Below the pieces are notes generated by a model that did not search any database, was not told the DNA's origin, and was given only the letters and a program-made list of their open reading frames with translations. Below, piece by piece: positions 50,274-55,410 of a stretch of DNA of 55,410 nt; positions within the stretch are counted from its first letter, which is position 1, and every line of letters begins with the position of its first letter. Source of the DNA: a virus; the IMG/VR virus record IMGVR_UViG_3300031578_000045, positions 1 through 55,410 of that record; one strand, given 5' to 3'. The position numbers were made by a program, and so were the translations under genes.

Positions 50274-50447
50274 ATGAGAACAATAAGAAATAAGAAATAC
50301 GGCAGGATTAAAATTAAAGAGATATCACGGGAAGAACTTGAACATTCACAAGCTTGCTCAATGTGCTGTTTAAAAACAGAATGCTATAATAATATTTGTC
50401 AGGAATTGGGGTTAAAGGATTTAGAAATACCATATAAAAGATTATGA
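50274..50447 (+). CDS. Small Cys-rich protein
   Basis: 57 residues with CSMCCLKTECYNNIC (about 29-43), a five-Cys cluster that likely binds zinc or an Fe-S centre. It overlaps the next gene by ATGA. Confidence 0.5.
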   Translation: MRTIRNKKYGRIKIKEISREELEHSQACSMCCLKTECYNNICQELGLKDLEIPYKRL

Positions 50448-50776
50448 AACTACCTAACTTACTTGGAACGGCTGCCATAAGGTCCCACTCCTGGGAACAA
50501 GGTAAGGACGCGATTGATAAACTTATTGATTATAAACATAATAAGATTAAAACAATGGAAACATTTTATTTAAACGGTAAAGTAACCATAAGTGTACGTA
50601 CTAAAGTTCAAGCTGAAACGATTGAGGAAGCTATTGAAATAGCAGAAAATAGAGGAGTAGTAAAACGTCATTGGTTTAATGACGATGATATAAAATATTC
50701 TTGGGTAAATGATGTATACGATGGCGAAGTTTTTGATATTAACGATATTAAATTTACTAAAGAACTAATAAAATAA
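50444..50776 (+). CDS. Small alpha-beta protein
   Basis: 110 residues. After about 35 basic residues comes a ferredoxin-like part (NGKVTISVRTKVQAETIEEAIEIAENRG) seen in many small phage proteins. An internal ATG at 50555 may be the real start. Confidence 0.5.
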   Translation: MKLPNLLGTAAIRSHSWEQGKDAIDKLIDYKHNKIKTMETFYLNGKVTISVRTKVQAETIEEAIEIAENRGVVKRHWFNDDDIKYSWVNDVYDGEVFDINDIKFTKELIK

Positions 50777-50787
50777 TTATGCATTAA

Positions 50788-50818
50788 TTTGCGATACTAA
50801 ATAATTTAACTATCTTTA
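50788..50818 (+). promoter_or_regulatory. Promoter of the replication operon
   Basis: TTTG (50788-50791), 19 nt, TATCTTTA (50811-50818). Confidence 0.65.
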
Positions 50819-50843
50819 ACAAAGCTTTAGAACGGCAAACGAG

Positions 50844-50957
50844 ATGAAAAATCAGAAAAATATAACCCCCCCCGGGGCAATTTATCCGACAGAAGGCTTA
50901 TCTCGTGCCTGTTCTACTGTTCGGATATTTTGTTTTCCGGGGGGTGGTTTTAATTAA
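50844..50957 (+). promoter_or_regulatory. Leader peptide and structured RNA
   Basis: A leader ORF of 37 codons (MKNQKNITPPG..., ends 50957) begins like the other leader (M-x-NQKNI). The DNA can fold into three nested stems: AACC-CCCCCCGG with CCGGGGGG-T-GGTT (50864-50949), TATCCGACA with TGTTCGGATA (50883-50891 / 50918-50927), and AGGC with GCCT (50894-50897 / 50907-50910), ending in TTTT. Likely an attenuator or protein-binding RNA before the gene at 50970. Confidence 0.55.
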
Positions 50958-50969
50958 ATACAATGTATT

Positions 50970-51671
50970 ATGGCTGAAGGTAAAATTAGTGAGACAAACA
51001 AATCATGCCCTTTGTGTGGAGGTTTTGGAAGTTATACGACTGGGGGTTCTTTTGGAGGCGGGGTCACTACACATGAGTGTAGCTGTAAAATAGATAATAT
51101 GTTTAAAGAATTCAATAAAAGAAAATTTGAGAATTGTAAGTATTGCGGAATCCAATTAAATAAAACTATTGGCGAAATAAATAAAGCTAAAAAAGCAGGG
51201 TTAAATTTATTTTGTAATAGAATTTGTGCAGGACTTAATAGAAGGAAAAACAAAACCGCAGAACAAAATAAACTTGAAAAAAAAGAATACGACAGACTTT
51301 ATAGAGCCAAAAATAAGGAGATATTAAAAGCCAAAAAAGATGAATGGAGTAAAAAAGATTATCGTGAGAATCCAGAAAAATATAAACAAAAAAGGCGCAA
51401 GCAATATAGTAAACACCTTGAATATTTAAACACACCGAAATACAAAGCCTACAAAAAAGACTATGATGAAAAATATCTGGCTAAAAATAACTATGGTGAG
51501 TTTTGGGAGGCGGCTGTGATTTTGAAAAATATAAAAAATGAAATACCAAATTTTGAAGTAAAACAACAACAAAAATTAATTAATAAATCACAAAAAAGAA
51601 AAAGAAATTATGAAAAAATTAAATGCAAAGAATTTGAAAGAAGTACTTTGGGAAACATTGAACTTGGTTAA
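50970..51671 (+). CDS. Zinc-finger protein with basic coiled C-terminus
   Basis: 233 residues. CPLCGG..CSC (13-39) looks like a DnaJ-type zinc site. CKYCG (57-61) and LFCNRICAGLNRR (80-92) form a second zinc site of the HNH-adjacent or phage-finger type. Residues 93-225 are Lys-rich and helical. Expected to bind DNA or RNA. First gene of the replication operon. Confidence 0.55.
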   Translation: MAEGKISETNKSCPLCGGFGSYTTGGSFGGGVTTHECSCKIDNMFKEFNKRKFENCKYCGIQLNKTIGEINKAKKAGLNLFCNRICAGLNRRKNKTAEQNKLEKKEYDRLYRAKNKEILKAKKDEWSKKDYRENPEKYKQKRRKQYSKHLEYLNTPKYKAYKKDYDEKYLAKNNYGEFWEAAVILKNIKNEIPNFEVKQQQKLINKSQKRKRNYEKIKCKEFERSTLGNIELG

Positions 51672-51819
51672 AGATGGTAATATGGAAGCTGGACAAGCCG
51701 ATTCGATTGCGACACAAAGTAGAGAGATTTTAAGAACTGTAAATACTCAATTAAGAATTTCTCAACAAGCAAAACGGAATGTTGGAACTGAGGTAATTGA
51801 CTTTGGGGAAAACACCTAA
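51610..51819 (+). CDS. Small helical phage protein
   Basis: 69 residues. LKEVLWETL-LVKDG-M-AG-ADSIATQSREILRTVNTQL is a pattern recurrent in phage replication regions. Function unknown. It overlaps the previous gene by 62 nt. Confidence 0.55.
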   Translation: MKKLNAKNLKEVLWETLNLVKDGNMEAGQADSIATQSREILRTVNTQLRISQQAKRNVGTEVIDFGENT

Positions 51820-51827
51820 TGAATAAC

Positions 51828-51866
51828 CCGTAAAGGCATACTCAGGCGTTCAAGTCGCCTGACGGG
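51828..51866 (+). promoter_or_regulatory. Hairpin resembling a tRNA T-arm
   Basis: TCAGGCG (51842-51848) pairs with CGCCTGA (51856-51862) around TTCAAGT, and CCCGT (51828-51832) pairs with ACGGG (51862-51866). It lies 16 bp before the initiator gene. Possible RNA regulator or part of the origin region. No complete tRNA is present. Confidence 0.4.
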
Positions 51867-51881
51867 GCAAATATTAATAGA

Positions 51882-52619
51882 ATGATATTAAACGAGCCAG
51901 AAGATAATTATAAAACTGGTTATATTTCCATTTATAGGAGTATAAGAAATCATTGGATTTGGAATGATCCTATAAAATTTAAGTGGTGGATAGATATTTT
52001 ATTAACTGTTAATTATATGGACAAAATTATAAATATTGGATACGATTTATATGAATGCAATAGGGGGCAATCAATACAATCGTTAAAAACGTGGGGCGAT
52101 AAATGGAACGTAAGTAAAGACACTGTACGCAACTTTTTTAGACTTTTATCAAAAGACAATATGATAAAATTGGAAAACTTAAAAAAAACTACACGGATAA
52201 CAGTTTGTAATTATGATAGTTATCAAGTTGTTTTACACGACAAGCAAACGACAAGCAAACGACAAGCAAACGACAAGCAAACGCAAGCTCACCCAAACAA
52301 TAAAGATAATAAAGATAATAAAGATAATAAAGATAATAAAGAAGAATTGTTTTTAAGATTTTGGGATAAATACCATTTAATAACCAAACTACCAAAAACA
52401 GACAAAGATTCTACAATGAAATATTGGAATAAATTAAAATATTTAGAAAAAGGAAAAGCTATAGACAATATACAGCTTTATTATGATAGTTTAAAAGAAA
52501 AGAAATACTGTAAAAAGGCTAGGACCTATTTATCTGATAAAAACTTTAATGATGAGTTTAACCCAGTATTAAATGAATTAACAACTTCGAAACCAAAACC
52601 ATTTGGAGGGTATAAATAA
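51882..52619 (+). CDS. Replication initiator (O/DnaD-like)
   Basis: 245 residues. Winged-helix N-terminus typical of phage replisome organisers (GYISIYRSIRNHWIWND, SLKTWGDKWNVSKDTVRNFFRLLSKD). The linker is encoded by 11-bp and 9-bp DNA repeats, and the C-terminal about 90 residues likely contact the helicase encoded next (overlap of one base). As with lambda O, the origin appears to lie inside the gene. Confidence 0.75.
   Translation: MILNEPEDNYKTGYISIYRSIRNHWIWNDPIKFKWWIDILLTVNYMDKIINIGYDLYECNRGQSIQSLKTWGDKWNVSKDTVRNFFRLLSKDNMIKLENLKKTTRITVCNYDSYQVVLHDKQTTSKRQANDKQTQAHPNNKDNKDNKDNKDNKEELFLRFWDKYHLITKLPKTDKDSTMKYWNKLKYLEKGKAIDNIQLYYDSLKEKKYCKKARTYLSDKNFNDEFNPVLNELTTSKPKPFGGYK
52238..52343 (+). 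other. Candidate replication origin: iterons and AT-rich repeat
   Basis: Four perfect 11-bp repeats CGACAAGCAAA (52238-52281, with a partial fifth), then four 9-bp repeats AATAAAGAT (52299-52334) and a partial copy. An 11-bp period is not a multiple of three, so the peptide changes (DKQTTSKRQANDKQ) while the DNA stays constant, which implies selection on DNA. Initiator iterons followed by an AT-rich unwinding region is the lambda origin plan. Confidence 0.72.
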
Positions 52620-53986
52620 TGGATGAATTTGGAAAAATGCCACCACAGGCAATAGATTTTGAAGAGTTTGTATTAGGTGCGATACTTATAGAACCTATGG
52701 CTATTAATGATATTTGTGATATTATAATCCCAGAAAGTTTTTATAAAGACAATAATGCTAAAATATACCAAGCTTGTTTGGAATTATTAAAGGATAATAA
52801 ACCCATTGATATTATTACGGTCCCTGAACAACTAAGGAAAAATGGCTTCATTGATGAAGTTGGGGGAATAGCTTATATTACACAGTTGACAAATAGGGTT
52901 TCTTCATCTTTGCATGTAGTTTACCATGCTAAAATAATACAACAAAAAAACATCCAAAGGGAACTTATAATGGTATCAAACGAGATAAATAAAAGGGCTT
53001 ATGATGATTCTGTAGATATTCATGACTTGATAAACTACGCTGAAACAAGCTTATTAAACATCCAGGAAAACAACATAAATAAAGAGGCAATAAAAATTAG
53101 TGATATAGGCAGGGGAGAAATAGACTTGATGATAAAATTAAGCAAAAGCAAGGTTGAATTTACTGGAATCCCTTCCGGGTTTGTTACATTGGATAGGGTT
53201 ACAAGTGGATGGCAAAACACTGATTTAATCATTTTGGCAGGAAGGCCAAGCATGGGAAAAACTGCTTTTGTGTTATCGATAGCAAAAAATATGTGTATCG
53301 AATTTGGTAAAAAAGTAGGAATATTTAGCTTAGAAATGGGAACAGAACAATTATGGCGAAGGTTAATAAGCGGTTTATCAGGAATAGAAAACGGTAGACT
53401 AAGGAATGCTAATTTTCAAGAACATGAATGGATTAAAGTAGACAGCGCACAATCTAAGCTTGAAACATGTAATATGTATGTTGATGATACCCCAGGACTG
53501 AATATAATAGAATTACGGGCAAAAGCCAGAAGGATGAAAATGAAATATGGTATAGAGATATTTATTATTGATTACCTTCAGTTGATGTCAGGAGTGAATA
53601 AAAATAATGGCAACAGGGAACAGGAAATATCATCAATAACAAGGACACTTAAAATAATGGCTAAGGATTTAAACATCCCAGTAATATGCCTTTCCCAGCT
53701 CAATAGGTCTGTTGAAATAAGAGGAGGCGATAAAAGGCCTCAATTATCAGATTTAAGGGAATCTGGGGCTATTGAGCAAGATGCTGATATTGTTGGGTTT
53801 ATCCATAGGCCAGAATATTATGGAATTAATTTCTATGAAAACGGTGAAAGCACAGCAAATATTGTTGAGATATTAATCAAAAAACACAGAAACGGGGCAC
53901 TGGCTGAAGTTCTTTTAAAACGTAATCAATCATTTTCTGATATTTATGAAATAGACGAAAAATATGATATTGATGATATTTTTTAA
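52619..53986 (+). CDS. dnaB: Replicative DNA helicase (DnaB type)
   Basis: 455 residues, full length. N-terminal DnaB domain (EEFVLGAILIEP; QLRKNGFIDEVGGIAYITQLTN), linker, then RecA-like core: Walker A GRPSMGKT (208-215), ISLEM-type FSLEMG, IFIIDYLQLM (motif B, about 315-325), QLSDLRESGAIEQDAD (arginine-finger area). Unwinds the fork. The upstream initiator should load it. Confidence 0.95.
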   Translation: MDEFGKMPPQAIDFEEFVLGAILIEPMAINDICDIIIPESFYKDNNAKIYQACLELLKDNKPIDIITVPEQLRKNGFIDEVGGIAYITQLTNRVSSSLHVVYHAKIIQQKNIQRELIMVSNEINKRAYDDSVDIHDLINYAETSLLNIQENNINKEAIKISDIGRGEIDLMIKLSKSKVEFTGIPSGFVTLDRVTSGWQNTDLIILAGRPSMGKTAFVLSIAKNMCIEFGKKVGIFSLEMGTEQLWRRLISGLSGIENGRLRNANFQEHEWIKVDSAQSKLETCNMYVDDTPGLNIIELRAKARRMKMKYGIEIFIIDYLQLMSGVNKNNGNREQEISSITRTLKIMAKDLNIPVICLSQLNRSVEIRGGDKRPQLSDLRESGAIEQDADIVGFIHRPEYYGINFYENGESTANIVEILIKKHRNGALAEVLLKRNQSFSDIYEIDEKYDIDDIF

Positions 53987-54015
53987 CTTAGCTTAACTAA
54001 TAAAACACAAATAAA

Positions 54016-54123
54016 ATGATAAAAATTATAATAATAGTATCTATTTTAATACTTTTAGCCGGGTTTATAATCGGATTTTATACCCGAAAGATTTTGTTTA
54101 ACGATAAAAAACTAAGGAAATAA
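54016..54123 (+). CDS. Single-pass membrane microprotein
   Basis: 35 residues with one hydrophobic helix (3-24) and a basic tail, 29 nt after dnaB. Unknown. Confidence 0.45.
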   Translation: MIKIIIIVSILILLAGFIIGFYTRKILFNDKKLRK

Positions 54124-54140
54124 CTAAAAAAAATTAAATT

Positions 54141-54560
54141 ATGAAAGTACACATTAAAACAACAAAAGAAGTTGAAATTAAGACTTTAGTAATTCATGCT
54201 AATGTACGCTATTGGGAAGATGCTACAATTAATGGTGAAAGTGATGAAGATGGAAATATAATACCCTGTAAAGATGGAAACTTATGGAAACCGATAATTG
54301 ATATTGATAGTGGTATTATCCAAAACTGGGATAAAGGCAATAAAGCAAGTATACACTTTAAAGTATGTGATGAAGGTAGTTATTACTTGCAAGATGAAGA
54401 AGGTAACATAATACTGTCGATTGAGGCAAATTATGTACCTAGAATTGCATGCCCGAAAGAAAATGGTTATGGCGATTACATAATTATGGATATTGACGAA
54501 AATGGACAAATTGCCAGATGGGACCCTAATATTGAAGATTTTTTAGACGATGAAGATTAG
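54141..54560 (+). CDS. Acidic unknown protein
   Basis: 139 residues, acidic, beta-rich, with a central DEDGNIIPCKDGNLWKP block and an acidic end (EDFLDDED). An ATGAAAGTACACATTAAA start in an A-rich leader. No family recognised. Confidence 0.55.
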   Translation: MKVHIKTTKEVEIKTLVIHANVRYWEDATINGESDEDGNIIPCKDGNLWKPIIDIDSGIIQNWDKGNKASIHFKVCDEGSYYLQDEEGNIILSIEANYVPRIACPKENGYGDYIIMDIDENGQIARWDPNIEDFLDDED

Positions 54561-54570
54561 TATTATTGAT

Positions 54571-54630
54571 TAACTAAAACACCCGGATAGTGACCGGCAT
54601 TATTAACCTAAACAAAAAACATGGAATTAT
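54571..54630 (+). repeat. 60-bp direct repeat, copy B
   Basis: 59 of 60 bases match 180-239. It ends in ATGGAATTAT, but here the sequence continues GTG, so the ATG used is at 54629 in another frame. It forms the upstream border of the octapeptide-repeat gene. Confidence 0.95.
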
Positions 54631-55410
54631 GTGTAAATTTTTATCAGCAATAGGAATTAAAAATGGCGATATTATTTGTAACCCAAATATAGACAGCCAT
54701 GAGGATTTAATAAAAATGAATGATTTGAAAGAATCAAAAATACGCAACTGGACAAGGTTAGAATACTATCCAGACAATGAAAATGAATATCATCTAATTG
54801 AAAAATATAAACTCCATGTAGATGATGATATTGCAATATGGATAACCGATAGTTTGAAAAAAAAATGGATTAAAAAGCTTAATGCTAAACTATCTAGAAT
54901 AATCATTAAAGAGAACAAATATATACTACAAGGGAATACATATATTTTATCAGGAAATATATTAATAGAAAAATTAATATATTGCAGAATTTTTAACGCA
55001 GGGCATTCCACAATCGAGTACGCAGGGCATTCCACAATCGAGTACGCATGGTATTCCACAATCAAGGACGCATGGTATTCCACAATCAAGGACGCAGGGT
55101 ATTCCACAATCAAGGACGCAGGGTATTCCACAATCAAGGACGCAGGGCATTCCACAATCGAGTACGCAGGGCATTCCACAATCGAGTACGCAGGGTATTC
55201 CACAATCAAGTACGCAGGGCATTCCACAATCAAGGACGCAGGGCATTCCACAATCGAGTACGCAGGGTATTCCACAATCAAGGACGCAGGGCATTCCACA
55301 ATCGAGTACGCAGGGTATTCCACAATCAAGTACGCAGGGCATTCCACAATCAAGGACGCAGGGCATTCCACAATCGAGTACGCAGGGTATTCCACAATCA
55401 AGGACGCAGG
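54629..55410 (+). CDS. Octapeptide-repeat protein, N-terminal part (runs off the window)
   Basis: 260 codons with no stop. Residues 1-122 form a globular domain (MCKFLSAIGIKNGDI; NIDSHEDLIKMND; WTRLEYYPDNE; KKKWIKKLNAKLS). Then about 17 units of [DNY]-A-[GW]-[HY]-S-T-I-[EK] run to the edge, in frame with the units at 1-144. The total repeat number in the true genome is unknown because assembly can collapse it. Domain role unknown. Confidence 0.8.
   Translation, partial: MCKFLSAIGIKNGDIICNPNIDSHEDLIKMNDLKESKIRNWTRLEYYPDNENEYHLIEKYKLHVDDDIAIWITDSLKKKWIKKLNAKLSRIIIKENKYILQGNTYILSGNILIEKLIYCRIFNAGHSTIEYAGHSTIEYAWYSTIKDAWYSTIKDAGYSTIKDAGYSTIKDAGHSTIEYAGHSTIEYAGYSTIKYAGHSTIKDAGHSTIEYAGYSTIKDAGHSTIEYAGYSTIKYAGHSTIKDAGHSTIEYAGYSTIKDA
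54995..55410 (+). repeat. 24-bp tandem repeat, about 17 units (right end)
   Basis: Same units as 1-144, with sequence variants (two TGGTAT units near 55050) and the 48- and 72-bp super-periods. The last 8 bases (GACGCAGG) equal the first 8 of the window, and only that overlap keeps the frame when the ends are joined. Confidence 0.95.

Noticed and set aside
51828-51866. tRNA gene
   Set aside because: The hairpin has a T-loop-like TTCAAGT and a short outer stem, but there is no room for D and anticodon arms between the stems.
54790-55401. Long reverse-strand open frames across the right-end repeat
   Set aside because: They exist only because a 24-bp repeat lacking stops in one frame lacks them in others too. 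The + strand frame joins a real N-terminal domain, a good start and the left-end tail, and every other gene is on the + strand.
54995-55410. CRISPR array
   Set aside because: The 24-bp units are head to tail with no unique spacers, encode a continuous protein, and no cas genes are present.

Overview
The window looks like an essentially complete tailed-phage genome (Caudoviricetes, siphovirus-type) of a Bacteroidetes host. Evidence for the phage type is an ordered packaging, head and tail set with an HK97-type portal, prohead protease and capsid, a chaperone pair and a long tape measure. Evidence for the host is AT-rich DNA, promoters of the Bacteroidetes form TTTG or TTG, about 19 nt, TAnnTTTG, A-rich start regions with few Shine-Dalgarno sites, and signal peptides ending in ..SQ. 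All genes read on the + strand. I see no integrase, tRNA, CRISPR array or RNA polymerase.

The two window ends lie inside one gene, an octapeptide-repeat protein (54629 to the end, then 1-186), so the molecule is circular or circularly permuted and was opened in the repeat. That gene sits between two 60-bp direct repeats.

Layout: 0.2-5.9 kb, small unknown, membrane and lipoprotein genes. 6.0-17.7 kb, terminase, portal, protease, capsid, head-tail connectors, two tail-tube paralogues (one with Ig-like and carbohydrate-binding-like domains) and tail chaperones. 17.7-29.8 kb, tape measure, tail-tip proteins and a run of tail-region proteins with Sec signal peptides, ending in a polysaccharide-deacetylase-like protein. 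29.9-31.2 kb, four membrane proteins and a terminator. 31.3-38.5 kb, an accessory region of small unrelated genes separated by palindromic spacers, with an M15 endolysin and holin-like genes inside it. 38.5-41.5 kb, small early genes including a second octapeptide-repeat gene. 41.6-46.7 kb, RecE-like nuclease, RecT, RusA and HNH. 46.9-54.6 kb, SNF2-type helicase with a DNA methyltransferase, MazG-like protein, DnaA-domain-IV-like protein, replication initiator with an internal lambda-like origin, and DnaB helicase.

The most unusual part is the accessory region. Several of its genes are bounded by matched inverted ends (GTTRnnn upstream, nnnYAAC downstream), and two spacers of about 120 bp have the layout of integron attC sites (GCCTAAC ... 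GTTAGGC with long imperfect pairing). This suggests that the phage carries integron-type gene cassettes without an integrase. Other notable points are a candidate origin of four 11-bp iterons plus an AT-rich repeat inside the initiator gene, two attenuator-like leaders with related leader peptides, and a 19-bp palindrome shared by the portal and recombination operons.
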